64,000 nucleotides of DNA from Streptomyces sp. ICBB 8177 (GCF_003144095.1 NZ_NSKH01000023.1:1260938-1324937); one strand, 5' to 3'. Positions 44,216 to 53,953 are shown, numbered from the stretch's first letter. A program made the numbers and translations. Notes: generated from the sequence alone by a model not told the origin.

Positions 44216-44836
44216 ATGAGCAACGCACTCGTCGTCATCGACGTCCAGGAGTCCTTCCGGCAGCGGCCCGACTGGCAGGCCGTCTCCGAGCCGGCCGTCG
44301 CGGCCAAGGCGGCCCGCCTCGTCGACGCCGCCCGTGAACGCGGTGACCTGGTGGTCTGGGTGCTGCACAGCGAGCCGGGCACCGGCACCGTCTTCGACCC
44401 CGCGAACGGTCACGTGCGGCTGATCGAGGGACTGCGGGAGCGCGAGGGCGAACCGGTGATCACCAAGACCTCGCACAACGCCTTCACCACCACCAACCTC
44501 CAGCAACTGCTGACCAGCCGGGGCGTGCGCTCCCTCACCGTCTGCGGCATCCGCACCGAGCAGTGCTGCGAGACCACCGCCCGTCTCGCCTCCGACCTCG
44601 GCTACGAGGTCACCTTCGTGATCGACGCGACCGCGACCACCCCCCGCGAACACCGCGACGCCCCGGCCGGCCGCGCCTTGGAGGAGATCCTCGCCGACCC
44701 GCGCACCCTGTCCACCGCCGACATCCTGGCCCGTACCGAGTACGCGCTGGCCGGGCGCTTCGCGACCATCGCCACCGTGGACGAACTGACCGGCTCCCCC
44801 GTGTCGGCCGGGCCCGCGGCGGCCCCGATGGGCTGA
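44216..44836 (+). CDS. Isochorismatase-family cysteine hydrolase
   Basis: A 206-residue cysteine hydrolase of the nicotinamidase/isochorismatase fold: Asp9 ('VVIDVQESF'), Lys84 ('VITKTSHNAF') and Cys117 ('GIRTEQCCETTARLASDLGY'). The double Cys is slightly unusual. Substrates of this group include isochorismate, nicotinamide and N-carbamoyl compounds; none can be assigned. It precedes, by seven bases, a GlxA-type regulator gene, a recurrent pair in actinomycetes. Confidence 0.9.
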   Translation: MSNALVVIDVQESFRQRPDWQAVSEPAVAAKAARLVDAARERGDLVVWVLHSEPGTGTVFDPANGHVRLIEGLREREGEPVITKTSHNAFTTTNLQQLLTSRGVRSLTVCGIRTEQCCETTARLASDLGYEVTFVIDATATTPREHRDAPAGRALEEILADPRTLSTADILARTEYALAGRFATIATVDELTGSPVSAGPAAAPMG

Positions 44837-44843
44837 CCGGATC

Positions 44844-45743
44844 GTGCCACGCGTCGTCTTCCTGCTCGTGCCCCGGGTCCACCTGCTGGACCTGGCGGGG
44901 CCCGCCCAGGTGTTCTCCACCGCCGCGGACTTCGGCCACGACTACCGGCTGGAGTACGTGGCCGAGCGGGAGGACGTGCCGACCGCGCAGGGCGTGCCGC
45001 TGCGCGCCCGCGTCGAGTGGCCGGCCCTCGGCCCCGACGACCTGCTGGTGGTCCCCGGCTGGCGGGCTTCGGCGCCGGACGCGGCGCTGGGGGAGGCGGC
45101 GCTGCGGCGGCTGCGCGCCCATCACGCGGCGGGCGGCACGGTGGCGAGCGTCTGCTCCGGTGCCCGGGCGCTGGGCGAGGCGGGCCTGCTGGACGGGCGG
45201 CGGTGCACCACGCACCACGAGCTCCAGGACGACCTCGCCCGCCGTCACCCCCGCGCCGAAGTGGTGCGCGACGTGCTCCACGTGACCGACGACCGCCTCG
45301 TCACCTCCGCCGGGATCGCCAGCGGCATCGACCTCGCCCTGCACCTCGTCGCGACCCGGCACGGCCCCGCGGCGGCGGCCAGGGTCGCCCGCTCGATGGT
45401 GGTCTACGCCCGGCGCAACGGCGACGACCCGCAGGACGGCGCGATGCTGCGGCACCGCGCGCACCTGAGCGACGTGGTGCACCGCGCCCAGGACCTCATC
45501 GAGGCCCGCTTCACCTGCACGCTGCGGCTGTCCGCGCTGGCCGCCGAGACCGGGGTCAGCGAGCGCACCCTGACCCGCCGGTTCACCGCCGCCACCGGGC
45601 TCACCCCGCTGCGCTACCAGCAGGTTCTGCGGGTCGAGCGCGCGGAACACCTCATCGGCCACGGCGCGACGGTGGAGGCGGCGGCCCGCGCGGTCGGCTT
45701 CGAGGACGCCCGCATGCTGCGCCGCCTGCGCGCGAGAGCCTGA
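44844..45743 (+). CDS. GlxA-type AraC regulator with DJ-1/PfpI domain
   Basis: A 299-residue regulator: DJ-1/PfpI-like domain (about 1-165, with nucleophile elbow 'VASVCSGARALGEAGLL' and 'TSAGIASGIDLALHLV') joined to two AraC HTH motifs (about 205-299, 'RTLTRRFTAATGLTPLRYQQ'). Family members sense small carbonyl or amide compounds. GTG start seven bases after the isochorismatase stop, so it probably controls that gene. The C-terminus is slightly shorter than usual, ending soon after 'VGFEDARMLRRLRARA'. Two near-identical 27-bp repeats follow. Confidence 0.92.
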   Translation: MPRVVFLLVPRVHLLDLAGPAQVFSTAADFGHDYRLEYVAEREDVPTAQGVPLRARVEWPALGPDDLLVVPGWRASAPDAALGEAALRRLRAHHAAGGTVASVCSGARALGEAGLLDGRRCTTHHELQDDLARRHPRAEVVRDVLHVTDDRLVTSAGIASGIDLALHLVATRHGPAAAARVARSMVVYARRNGDDPQDGAMLRHRAHLSDVVHRAQDLIEARFTCTLRLSALAAETGVSERTLTRRFTAATGLTPLRYQQVLRVERAEHLIGHGATVEAAARAVGFEDARMLRRLRARA

Positions 45744-45749
45744 GACGAG

Positions 45750-45812
45750 GGCCGGCGCCCCAGCGCGGGGAGAGCCGCAGAAGGGGGCCGGCACTCCAGT
45801 GCTGGGAGGGCC
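45750..45812. repeat. Two 27-bp hairpin repeats after the GlxA-type gene
   Basis: GGCCGGCGCCCCAGCGC... (45750-45776) and GGCCGGCACTCCAGTGC... (45786-45812) are direct repeats each able to form a small hairpin, with GCGC/GCGC replaced by GCACT/AGTGC. They may be a tandem terminator. Confidence 0.4.
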
Positions 45813-45901
45813 TGGGCGCAACGGCCCGCACTCCGGCGCGCCCGAGACGCTGGCGCGAAGGCCCGCGCCCGTCCCGTCCGCGCTCGCACTCTCCCGACGT
45901 A

Positions 45902-45930
45902 TTGACATGCTCCCGTCCGCGCACCACGCT
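45902..45930 (+). promoter_or_regulatory. Promoter of the GH8 gene
   Basis: TTGACA (45902-45907), 17-base spacer, CACGCT (45925-45930; keeps the key A and final T of TAnnnT). The predicted start lies just before the operator at 45942. Confidence 0.6.
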
Positions 45931-45941
45931 GTCCACGGCAA

Positions 45942-45960
45942 GTTAGGAAAGTTTCCTAAC
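45942..45960. promoter_or_regulatory. CsnR-type chitosanase operator
   Basis: GTTAGGAAAGTTTCCTAAC, a perfect 9-bp inverted repeat around G. It matches the AGGAAAGTTTCCT palindrome described upstream of Streptomyces chitosanase genes, bound by the ROK-family repressor CsnR. It sits at about +5 to +23 relative to the predicted start, the position of a roadblock operator. Confidence 0.75.
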
Positions 45961-45999
45961 GAATCTGCCTCCCCAACCTCCCGACGTGAAGGAGCGTTG

Positions 46000-47241
46000 A
46001 TGGCACGCAGCAGGACCCGATGGATCGCGGGCGCGGCCGCCCTCGCCGCCGCGTCGCTCGGCATCACGGTGAGCGGCACCACCGGCGCCTCGGCGGACAC
46101 CGCCGCCAAGCGCCCGTTCCCCCAGCACACCACGTACAAGACCGGCGTCATGCCCTCGGCCTCGCAGTCCTCCCGGGACGCGTTCGTCGAGAGGCAGTAC
46201 GACTCGTGGAAGAAGAACTACCTGGTCAAGGGGTGTGCTTCGGGGGAGTACTACGTCTCCACCAAGGGTGACGACGACGCCCCGAACAACGGCCCGGTCT
46301 CCGAGGGACAGGGCTACGGCATGAACATCGTGCCGCTGATGGCCGGTTACGACCCCGACGCGCAGACCGAGTTCAACGGCCTGTGGAAGCTGGTCCAGGA
46401 CCACGAGGACTCCGACGGCCTGATGGAGTGGCAACTCGACGGCAAGACCTGCAAGTACGCCGACGACGGCACTCCGGACGCGGCCACCGACGGGGACCTC
46501 GACATCGGCTACGGCCTCGTCCTCGCCGACAGGCAGTGGGGCGGCTACTCCTCGGCCGCCAAGGCCTGGCTCGCCGACGTCTACAAGCACGACGTCGCCT
46601 CCGACGGCCACCTCAAGTGCGAGGACGACGGCCCGGGCACCGACACCCGGCCCTCCGACATGATGCTCGACCACCTGCGGGCGTTCGCCGCGTACGACAC
46701 CGCGCACGACTGGAACAAGGTGATCCAGCGCACCGAGGCGGTCATCGGCGAGTTCACCTCCTCGTACTCCTCCAAGGGCGGGCTGCTGTCCGACTTCGTG
46801 GTCAACGCCAACACCACGAGCCCCAAGCCCGCCCCGGCCGACTACCAGGAGGACCAGCCCGACAACATCGTCGGTTACAACTCCATCCGGGTGCCCTGGC
46901 ACCTGGGCACGGACGCGCTGCTGTACGGGAGCACGGCCTCCACCTCGCTGGCGACGGCCAAGAAGGAATCGGCCTGTCTGAAGGGCGAGTCGGGCGGCGA
47001 CCCGCAGAAGGTCTATCCGCACACCAAGCTGGACTGCACCGCCTACTCCAAGGACGACCAGGCCGAGGAGGCGGGCGACGCGGTCGGGCCGGCCGCGATG
47101 GCGGCGGGCGACCAGGCGTGGACCGACACCATCTGGAAGTACCTGGCGAGCAACCCGTTCGGCGACGGATACTACGGGGAGTCGATCAAGACCCTGGTGG
47201 CCATCGTGATGGCGGGCGACTACTGGAACCCGGTGGCCTGA
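46000..47241 (+). CDS. Secreted glycoside hydrolase family 8 enzyme, probable chitosanase
   Basis: A 413-residue secreted protein: signal peptide (residues 1-32, cleavage after 'GASA'), then a GH8 (alpha/alpha)6 barrel. The acid catalyst is Glu102 in 'VSEGQGYGMNIV'; 'DGDLDIGYGLVLADRQWG' and 'TRPSDMMLDHLRAFAAYD' are the other GH8 hallmarks. GH8 covers cellulases, lichenases, xylanases and chitosanases. The chitosanase-type operator 40 bases upstream argues for chitosan as substrate. ATG 46000 has AAGGAG six bases upstream. A 16-bp stem terminator follows. Confidence 0.9.
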   Translation: MARSRTRWIAGAAALAAASLGITVSGTTGASADTAAKRPFPQHTTYKTGVMPSASQSSRDAFVERQYDSWKKNYLVKGCASGEYYVSTKGDDDAPNNGPVSEGQGYGMNIVPLMAGYDPDAQTEFNGLWKLVQDHEDSDGLMEWQLDGKTCKYADDGTPDAATDGDLDIGYGLVLADRQWGGYSSAAKAWLADVYKHDVASDGHLKCEDDGPGTDTRPSDMMLDHLRAFAAYDTAHDWNKVIQRTEAVIGEFTSSYSSKGGLLSDFVVNANTTSPKPAPADYQEDQPDNIVGYNSIRVPWHLGTDALLYGSTASTSLATAKKESACLKGESGGDPQKVYPHTKLDCTAYSKDDQAEEAGDAVGPAAMAAGDQAWTDTIWKYLASNPFGDGYYGESIKTLVAIVMAGDYWNPVA

Positions 47242-47278
47242 CCGCGGGCGGGGGAACCGGCCGCCGGTGGGCGGCGGA

Positions 47279-47314
47279 GCCCGGCCCGGACCGCCCGAGC
47301 GGTCCGGGCCGGGC
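47279..47314 (+). terminator. Strong terminator after GH8 gene
   Basis: A perfect 16-bp stem (47279-47294 with 47299-47314, arms starting GCCCGGCCCGG) and a CCGA tetraloop, 38 bases after the stop. Confidence 0.85.
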
Positions 47315-47452
47315 CGTCCCGTCCCGTGACGCGACACGCTCCCCGGCAAGCTCAGATGTTGCTCAAGGAATGCCCCCGCGACGCCGGGCGCGAATCGGCC
47401 GGGTTACCGTCGAGCACGACCCGAGCGCCCCGTACGAGGAGAACCTGACGGC

Positions 47453-48421
47453 ATGTCTGACGCTCCGCCGCAGCGCGTGACCATCCCCGGCGACGTCACC
47501 GCGTGGCTCTCGGCGGATCTGCGCGAACCCGGCGGCGTCGACGGCCTGCTGCCCGACGACGACCCCGGCGCGTACGGCGGGACGGGCGCCAAGCTGCTGC
47601 GCAACCACCTCCCCGCCGCCGTGCTGGAGCGCCTGACCGCCTGGCGCAGCGATCCGCAGCCCTGGCTGACGGTCGGCAACCTGCCGGGGCCGCGGGAGTT
47701 CGTGCCCACCCCGCGGGACGGCTTCGCCGACGAGAGCGCGCTGACCGTGCCCAACCTCGTCCACTTCGGCCTGCTGCGCCTGCTCGGGGTGACCCCGGTC
47801 GCGTACCGCTGGGAGAACGACGGGCGGCTCATCCGCAACGTCGCGCCCCGGCCCGGCTCGGCCGGGACCCTGACCTCCTGGGGTTCGACGGCCCCGCTGG
47901 ACTGGCACACCGACGACTCCGTGCTCGACCACGACGACGGCGCGGGTCCGGCGGACGCCATACCGCACTACCTGTCGTTCTACGGGATGCGCAACGAGGA
48001 GCGGGTGCCGACCGACCTGCTCGACGTGGACACGGTGCTCGCGGGGCTGCCCCGCTGGACCCAGGACGACCTGCGGCGGCCGGAGTTCGCGGTCAGCGCG
48101 CCGGAGTCGTACGCGCCCGCCGACGGCGACCGCCCCGCGCGGGATGCCGTGCCGCTGCTGTGGACGCTGCCGGACGGGCACGACGCCGTACGGTACGGGC
48201 CCGGCCGGATCACCGGGCGCACGACGCGGGCGGTGCGGGCGCTGACCCGGTTCGAGCAGCGTCTCGGCGAGCTGGAGGGCGAGCCGGTGCTGGTCGGGGC
48301 GGGCGACTTCCACATCTTCGACAACCGCCGGGTGCTGCACCGCCGGGTGCCCTTCCAGCCGGCCGCGCCGGGGACGGCCCGCTGGCTGCGGCGTTGCTAC
48401 GCGCGGGCCCGGCAGGACTGA
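47453..48421 (+). CDS. TauD/clavaminate synthase-type Fe(II)/2-oxoglutarate dioxygenase
   Basis: A 322-residue member of the TauD/CAS superfamily: metal ligands His152 and Asp154 in 'LDWHTDDSVLD', distal His296 in 'RRVLHRRVPF' and the oxoglutarate Arg in the 'RWLRRCYARA' end. It resembles amino acid hydroxylases (AsnO/VioC-like) more than taurine dioxygenase. No biosynthetic cluster is close; it may act on a free amino acid or a primary metabolite. ATG 47453 follows GAGGAGAA nine bases upstream. Confidence 0.82.
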   Translation: MSDAPPQRVTIPGDVTAWLSADLREPGGVDGLLPDDDPGAYGGTGAKLLRNHLPAAVLERLTAWRSDPQPWLTVGNLPGPREFVPTPRDGFADESALTVPNLVHFGLLRLLGVTPVAYRWENDGRLIRNVAPRPGSAGTLTSWGSTAPLDWHTDDSVLDHDDGAGPADAIPHYLSFYGMRNEERVPTDLLDVDTVLAGLPRWTQDDLRRPEFAVSAPESYAPADGDRPARDAVPLLWTLPDGHDAVRYGPGRITGRTTRAVRALTRFEQRLGELEGEPVLVGAGDFHIFDNRRVLHRRVPFQPAAPGTARWLRRCYARARQD

Positions 48422-48607
48422 TCGCGAGGCCGCCGGTCCTTTCGGCCGCCCGGACCGGCGGCCGACGCGGGCGCGCGGGCCGGGCGCCCGGGCACCCTCC
48501 GTACGGCGGGCGCTTCGCAGGGCGAACCCGGGCGGGCGTCTATACCGTGGATCGTGGCGGAACCGGCGCTGAGAGCGCCCGCGCCCGGCACGAGCACCAG
48601 GAGGGCC

Positions 48608-51600
48608 ATGAGCAGCGCCCAGGTCACCACGGGAACCGGGCTGTGGCAGCGCTTCCTGGCCCGCGTCCCGGCCTGGCTCGGCGCCTTCTTCGGCGCCCTG
48701 GGCGTCCTGTGCGCGGTCACCGCCGTCATCGCGCCGCTGCGCCGTCTGCTCGCGCCGGTGCTCCGCTTCATCGACGACTGGCTGGTGCCCGCGTCGCCCA
48801 ACCTCGCCTACGCGGTCTTCCTCCTGTTGTTGTCCGGCGCGCTGCTGGCCAGGAAACGCGCCGCCTGGTGGTGGGTCACCTTCTACGTGGGCCTGGTGCT
48901 GCTCGCCGAGGCGCTGACGGTGACCGTGGTCAGCGTCACCGAGTCCGCGGTGTCGATCGCCATCACCGCCGTGGTCTTCGCGGTGCTGATCCTCGGGCGG
49001 GCGCAGTTCCCGGCCCGGGTGCGGCGCGGGGCGTTCTGGCGGGCGCTGGGCGTGCTGCTGCTCGGCCTGGTGGTGGCGGTGCTGGCCGGATGGGCGCTGG
49101 TGGCCGCGTTCCACGGCGGCCTCCCACCGCGGCAGTGGCTGCTGTGGTCGGCCAACCGGGTGCTGGGTGGCCTGACGAGCACACGCCACTTCACCGGCCG
49201 CCCGCCGCACACCATCGACTTCTTCCTCGGTCTGTTCGGCGCGCTGGCGCTGCTGAACGCCGCCCGGGTGCTGTTCCGTTCGCAGAAGGCGCAGGCGGCG
49301 CTCCACCCGGACGAGGAGGCCAGGCTGCGGGCGCTGCTGGCCCGCAACGGTTCGCAGGACTCGCTGGGCTACTTCGCCACCCGGCGCGACAAGGCCGTGG
49401 TCTTCGCACCGGGCGGCGGCGCGGCCGTCACCTACCGCGTCGAGGCCGGCGTGTGCCTGGCCAGCTCCGACCCGGTGGGGGAGCGCGGCTCGTGGCACGC
49501 GGCGATCGGCGCCTGGCTGGACCTGGCCCGTGCCTACGCGTGGGTGCCCGCCGTGATGGGTGCGAGCGAGGACGGCGCCAGGGCCTACGCCAAGGCCGGG
49601 CTCAACGCCCTGCAACTGGGTGACGAGGCGATCCTGGAACCGGCCCGCTTCGACCTGTCGGGCCGCGACATGCGGGTGACCCGGCAGGCGGTCAACCGGG
49701 TGCGCCGCACCGGGATGACCACCCGGATGCGCCGCCACCGCGACCTGACGCAGGACGAGATGGACGCCGTCGTCAAGCTCGCCGACGACTGGCGCGACAC
49801 CGAGGTCGAACGCGGCTTCTCGATGGCACTCGGCCGCCTCGGCGACCCGGCGGACGGCGACTGCCTGCTGGCCGAGGCGCTCACCGCGGACGGCGAGACC
49901 GCGGCCCTGCTGTCCTTCGTGCCCTGGGGGCCCGACGGCATCTCGCTGGACGTGATGCGCCGCGACCGTTCCGCGCCGAACGGGATCATGGAGTTCATGG
50001 TCGCCGAACTCATGGCGCAGTCGGCCAGGTTGGGCGTCAGGCGGGTCTCGCTCAACTTCGCGGTCTTCCGTTCCGTCTTCGAGGAGGGCGCCCGCATCGG
50101 CGCCGGGCCGGTGCTGCGGATGTGGCGCCGGATGCTGCTGTTCTTCTCCAAGTGGTGGCAGCTGGAGGCGCTGTACCGCTCCAACGTCAAGTACCAGCCG
50201 CACTGGAACCCGCGCTTCCTGTGCTTCGCCGAAGGTCGCATGCTCGCCCGCATCGGCATCGCCGCGGGCATCGCCGAGGGCTTCGTGGACTTCCCCCGGC
50301 TCGGTCGCCGCCGCCCCCAGGGCGTCCGGCCGCCGGTGAGCGCCGCGCCGCTGCCGCCGCTCACCGAGAAGGACCTCGCCCTGACGGTCGTCCCCGAACG
50401 CAAGGCCAGGCGCCAACCTCCCGGCGAGGGGGACGAGTTGGCGGGCCTGCCCGAACAGGTACGGGTGCGGCACGAGAAGCTGCGCAGGCTCATCGCCGAC
50501 GGCGTCGAGCCCTACCCGGTCGACGCCGCCCCCACCCGCACCCTCGCCCAGGTCCGCGCGGCCCACCCCGCCCTCGCGCCCGGGGAGCGCACCGGCGAAC
50601 ACGTCGTGGTGGCCGGGCGGCTGATGCTGCGCCGGGACTTCGGCGGCGTGGTCTTCGCCGTGCTGCGCGACTGGTCGGGGGACCTCCAGGTGATGCTGAC
50701 CCGCGACGAGCTGGGCGCGGCGGCGCTCGCCCGGTTCGCCAAGGACGCCGACCTCGGCGACCACGTGGAGGTCACCGGGGAGACCGGTGCCAGCCGCACC
50801 GGCGAACCCTCGGTGCTGGTCTCGTCCTGGCGGCTGATCGCCAAGTGCCTGCACCCGCTGCCGGACAAGCGGCGCGGCCTGACCGACCCGGAGTCCCGGG
50901 TCAGGCAGCGCTACCTCGACCTCGTCGTGCGCCCCGAGGCCCGCCGGGTGGTCAGGGCGCGCGGCGCCGCCGTGCAGGCCCTGCGCTCCGGGCTGCTGGA
51001 GCGCGGCTACCTGGAGGTCGAGACCCCGATGCTCCAGCAGGTGCACGGCGGCGCCAACGCCCGCCCGTTCACCACCCACATCAACGCCTACGACCTCGAC
51101 CTGTACCTGCGGATCGCGCCGGAGCTGTACCTGAAACGGCTGTGCGTGGGCGGCGTGGAGCGCGTCTTCGAACTGGGCCGCACCTTCCGCAACGAGGGCA
51201 CCTCGTACAAGCACAACCCCGAGTTCACCATGCTGGAGGCCTACCAGGCGTTCGCCGACTACGACACCATGCTGCGGCTCACCCGCGAGCTGATCCAGTC
51301 CGCCGCCACGGCCGCCAACGGGGCCTGCGTGGCCCGCAAGGCCGACGCGGACGGCCGTCTCGTCGACCACGACATCTCGGGCGAGTGGCCGGTCAAGACG
51401 GTCTACGGCGCCCTGTCCGAGGCCCTGGGGGAGCAGGTCGACGCCGACACCGACGTCAAGCGGCTCAAGGCGCTGTGCGACCGCGCCGGCGTGCCGTACG
51501 CCAAGGGCATGGGGCGCGGCGACATCGTGCTGGAGATGTACGAGCGGCTGGTGGAGGAGCCCACCCGACTGCCCACGTTCTACAAGGACTTCCCCACCGA

Positions 51601-51925
51601 CGTCTCCCCGCTCACCCGCCAGCACCGCGTGGACCCCCGACTCGCCGAACGCTGGGACCTGGTCGCGTTCGGCACCGAACTCGGCACCGCGTACTCGGAG
51701 TTGATCAACCCGGTGGAGCAGCGGCGGCGTCTGACCGCGCAGTCCCTGCTGGCCGCCGGCGGCGACCCGGAGGCGATGGAACTGGACGAGGACTTCCTGA
51801 CCGCGCTGGAGTACGCCATGCCGCCCACCGGCGGCCTGGGCATCGGCGTCGACCGTCTGGTGATGTTCCTGACCGGGCTGACGATCCGCGAGACGCTGCC
51901 GTTCCCGTTGGTGCGACGACACTGA
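48608..51925 (+). CDS. lysX: LysX: lysylphosphatidylglycerol synthetase/lysyl-tRNA synthetase fusion
   Basis: A 1105-residue two-part enzyme that makes lysyl-PG and so reduces envelope negative charge, giving resistance to cationic peptides. N-terminal part: about seven membrane helices (to ~residue 210), then the DUF2156/MprF-type acyltransferase domain (about 220-560, '[24 protein letters not shown]', '[27 protein letters not shown]'). C-terminal part (about 610-1105): lysyl-tRNA synthetase with anticodon OB-fold and class II motifs '[21 protein letters not shown]' and '[19 protein letters not shown]'. It therefore supplies its own Lys-tRNA. ATG 48608 has AGGAGGG; GTG 48554 would add 18 residues. 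Confidence 0.96.
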   Translation: MSSAQVTTGTGLWQRFLARVPAWLGAFFGALGVLCAVTAVIAPLRRLLAPVLRFIDDWLVPASPNLAYAVFLLLLSGALLARKRAAWWWVTFYVGLVLLAEALTVTVVSVTESAVSIAITAVVFAVLILGRAQFPARVRRGAFWRALGVLLLGLVVAVLAGWALVAAFHGGLPPRQWLLWSANRVLGGLTSTRHFTGRPPHTIDFFLGLFGALALLNAARVLFRSQKAQAALHPDEEARLRALLARNGSQDSLGYFATRRDKAVVFAPGGGAAVTYRVEAGVCLASSDPVGERGSWHAAIGAWLDLARAYAWVPAVMGASEDGARAYAKAGLNALQLGDEAILEPARFDLSGRDMRVTRQAVNRVRRTGMTTRMRRHRDLTQDEMDAVVKLADDWRDTEVERGFSMALGRLGDPADGDCLLAEALTADGETAALLSFVPWGPDGISLDVMRRDRSAPNGIMEFMVAELMAQSARLGVRRVSLNFAVFRSVFEEGARIGAGPVLRMWRRMLLFFSKWWQLEALYRSNVKYQPHWNPRFLCFAEGRMLARIGIAAGIAEGFVDFPRLGRRRPQGVRPPVSAAPLPPLTEKDLALTVVPERKARRQPPGEGDELAGLPEQVRVRHEKLRRLIADGVEPYPVDAAPTRTLAQVRAAHPALAPGERTGEHVVVAGRLMLRRDFGGVVFAVLRDWSGDLQVMLTRDELGAAALARFAKDADLGDHVEVTGETGASRTGEPSVLVSSWRLIAKCLHPLPDKRRGLTDPESRVRQRYLDLVVRPEARRVVRARGAAVQALRSGLLERGYLEVETPMLQQVHGGANARPFTTHINAYDLDLYLRIAPELYLKRLCVGGVERVFELGRTFRNEGTSYKHNPEFTMLEAYQAFADYDTMLRLTRELIQSAATAANGACVARKADADGRLVDHDISGEWPVKTVYGALSEALGEQVDADTDVKRLKALCDRAGVPYAKGMGRGDIVLEMYERLVEEPTRLPTFYKDFPTDVSPLTRQHRVDPRLAERWDLVAFGTELGTAYSELINPVEQRRRLTAQSLLAAGGDPEAMELDEDFLTALEYAMPPTGGLGIGVDRLVMFLTGLTIRETLPFPLVRRH

Positions 51926-51949
51926 CGCAGGCGATGACGGGGCGTCACC

Positions 51950-52603
51950 TCAGGCGCACAGCAAGGCCGTTCGCAGGTCGATGCGGTCCTCCAGGCGGGA
52001 GAGGTCCTTGCCGGTGAGGTGTTCGATCCGCTGGATGCGGTAGTGCACGGTGTTGACGTGGACGTGCAGTTGCTCGGCGGTGCGCACCCACGAGCCGCCC
52101 GACGGCACCGCCTCGCTCACGCCCGCGCGCAGCGCCGTCGCCGGGGCCAGCGCCTGCAACCGCCGCCAGACGGGGGCGAGTCCGGCGGCCAGCGCCTCGG
52201 TCGCGCCGGGCGTCGTGGCCAGCACGGCCACCGCCGTCCCCTCGCCGTCGCAGCCCACCACGAACGGCAGGTCCACCACCGTGCGCAGCGCCTCCGCCAG
52301 CGCCCAGCGCGCGATGCCCGCACCGTCCTGCGCCGCCGGGGAGTCCGGTGCCCGCACGGTCAGCACCACCAGCGGGCCCTCACCCGGCAGACCGCACTCG
52401 GCCAGCGCGGCCCCCACCACCGTGTCCTGCGCCCGGCCCCTGGCCAGCAGGACGGCGAGCCGGTCGGCGGCGTCCTGCCGCGCTGCCTTTCGCGCCGCCC
52501 CCAGTGTGCGGTGCAGACCGACGAAGTCGGCGATCTCCCGCAGCACCCGCGGCGGCGGCGTACCGGCCGACGGGTGCGCGTAGACATACCACGTGCCCAG
52601 CGG
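51950..52603 (-). pseudogene. pucR-like regulator fragment (N-terminus deleted)
   Basis: The last ~218 residues of a PucR-type regulator: 'PLGTWYVYAHPSAGTPPPRVLREI', a GGDEF-like/central region, and the C-terminal HTH_30 'HVHVNTVHYRIQRIEHLTGKDLSRLEDRIDLRTALLC'. Homology stops abruptly near 52603, where the sequence turns into the antisense of the xanthine dehydrogenase fragment; any start codon beyond that point is accidental. The reading frame is otherwise intact, so loss is recent or a shortened protein is still made. PucR activates purine degradation, consistent with the neighbour. Confidence 0.8.
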
Positions 52604-52628
52604 CGACCGGGCCCGGGCGTCCACCGGC

Positions 52629-52970
52629 CGGGGCCAGGTCGAGGGCGGCGTCACCCAGGCGCTCGGGGCCACCCTCTTCGAGGAGGTGGTGGTGGACGAG
52701 CGCGGCGCGGTCACCACGGCCGCGTTCCGCCGCTACCACCTGCCGACCTACGCGGACACCCCGCGCACCGAGGTGCACTTCACGCCCACCCGAGACGCCA
52801 TCGGCCCGCTCGGCGCGAAGTCGATGAGCGAGAGTCCCTTCAACCCGGTCGCCCCCGCGCTCGCCAACGCGCTGCGCGACGCCACCGGGGTCCGCTTCAC
52901 CCAACTGCCGTTGACCCGCGACCGGGTCTGGCTGGGGCTGCGCGACCACGCAGTGGCACGGGAAGTCTGA
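52629..52970 (+). pseudogene. Xanthine dehydrogenase molybdenum subunit, C-terminal fragment
   Basis: The last ~113 codons of the large xanthine dehydrogenase subunit: 'GQVEGGVTQALGATLFEEVV', 'PTYADTPRTEVHFT', 'GAKSMSESPFNPVAPALANA' (the conserved 'GAKGVGE' loop with substitutions) and 'LPLTRDRVWLGLRD'. All molybdopterin-binding parts upstream are missing. It is divergent from the pucR fragment, and both lack their 5' ends at the same place (52604-52628), so one deletion removed the intergenic region and both N-termini. Confidence 0.82.
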
Positions 52971-53018
52971 AGTGCCGTTGGAGCGCGCCGCGTTGGGCCT
53001 GCGGGCGCGCGACTTCAG
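52967..53018. terminator. Nested inverted repeat between xdh fragment and protease gene
   Basis: CTGAAGT (52967-52973) with ACTTCAG (53012-53018), enclosing GCGCGCC (52983-52989) with GGCGCGC (53004-53010). It overlaps both convergent stops. Confidence 0.5.
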
Positions 53019-53953
53019 GAGTCGGCGACCGCCTGCTGGTACAGGTCGCGCACCTGTGGGCCGAAGACGCTGCTGTACGACACATACGGCACCGTGCCGC
53101 CGCTCAGGTAGCCGCCGATGACGCCGACCACCGAGCCGCTGCCGTCCGGCCGTACTCCCGACAGCCACGGGCTGCCGCTGGTGCCGCCGCTGAACCCGGG
53201 GCAGTAGACACGCAGTCGGTCGGCGACCGGCTCGGTGGCGGTGCCGTCGCACACCACGGGGGTGTCCACGCCGTGCGGATAGCCCATCAGCCGCACGGGA
53301 CCCGGGCCACGTCCGAAGGCGAGGGGGTTCCCGCCGACCACGTCCTCGATCTCGCGCCCGTGCAGCGGCTCGATCACCAGGAACGCCACGTCGGCGTCCG
53401 GGTCGGTCTCCCAGACCCAACTGGGCGCCACGAAGGCGCTGCTGACCCGCCAGACCCCGGCCGGCTCCGTTCCGCCCGCGCTCAGGCCCGGGGCGAAGCC
53501 GAGCCCGGTCAGGTAACTGCCGCCCGCGCCGCCGTGCACGCAGTGCGCCGCGGTGATCACCAGGTCGCGGTGCGGGCTGTCGATCACGCTGCCGGTGCAG
53601 TAGTGACTGGGCTGCTCCGCGTAGTGCAGGACGGTGCCCACCCGGTACGGCGGTGGATACGCGGGCGGGGGAGCGGAGGCCTTCGGTGGTGCGGCGGGCC
53701 TGGCCCGGCCCGTCGCACCGAGTACCGGCCACCCGAGGGGGCCGGCCCCGGCGGGGTGCGAGGAGTCGGGAGGCGCCCCGGCGCGGTCCGCCGACCCGCC
53801 GCCCGCCGTCGCCGTGCGCACCACGTCGTGCGCGGCGCCCGCATCCGCCGCGGGGCGTGCCGCGATCCCCGTCGAGGACAGCCAGAACGCGATCAGGCAG
53901 GCCAGCGCCGCTCCTGCCGCCCCCAGCACCCCGGCCCTGCCGAACCACTTCAC
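53015..53953 (-). CDS. Secreted trypsin-like serine protease
   Basis: A 312-residue S1 family protein with an N-terminal signal/anchor helix (about 10-28) and a Pro/Ala-rich linker (about 35-110). Catalytic triad: His in 'LVITAAHCVHG', Asp in 'DPDADVAFLVI', Ser in 'FSGGTSGSPW'. Cysteine pair C-x(n)-AHC is conserved. Glu-specific or generic specificity cannot be read. GTG 53953 with GGAG six bases upstream is preferred; the longer ORF to 54031 starts in a Gly/Arg-rich region without a ribosome site. Confidence 0.88.
   Translation of the reverse strand: MKWFGRAGVLGAAGAALACLIAFWLSSTGIAARPAADAGAAHDVVRTATAGGGSADRAGAPPDSSHPAGAGPLGWPVLGATGRARPAAPPKASAPPPAYPPPYRVGTVLHYAEQPSHYCTGSVIDSPHRDLVITAAHCVHGGAGGSYLTGLGFAPGLSAGGTEPAGVWRVSSAFVAPSWVWETDPDADVAFLVIEPLHGREIEDVVGGNPLAFGRGPGPVRLMGYPHGVDTPVVCDGTATEPVADRLRVYCPGFSGGTSGSPWLSGVRPDGSGSVVGVIGGYLSGGTVPYVSYSSVFGPQVRDLYQQAVADS

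Noticed and set aside
47363..51922. 1519-codon open frame on the minus strand
   Set aside because: It is the antisense reading of lysX and the dioxygenase gene; composition is Arg/Gly/His-rich, typical of GC-rich shadow frames. The plus strand carries two recognisable enzymes.
52604..52717. N-terminal extension of the pucR-like protein
   Set aside because: It is the antisense of the xanthine dehydrogenase fragment, so the start there is an artefact of the deletion junction.
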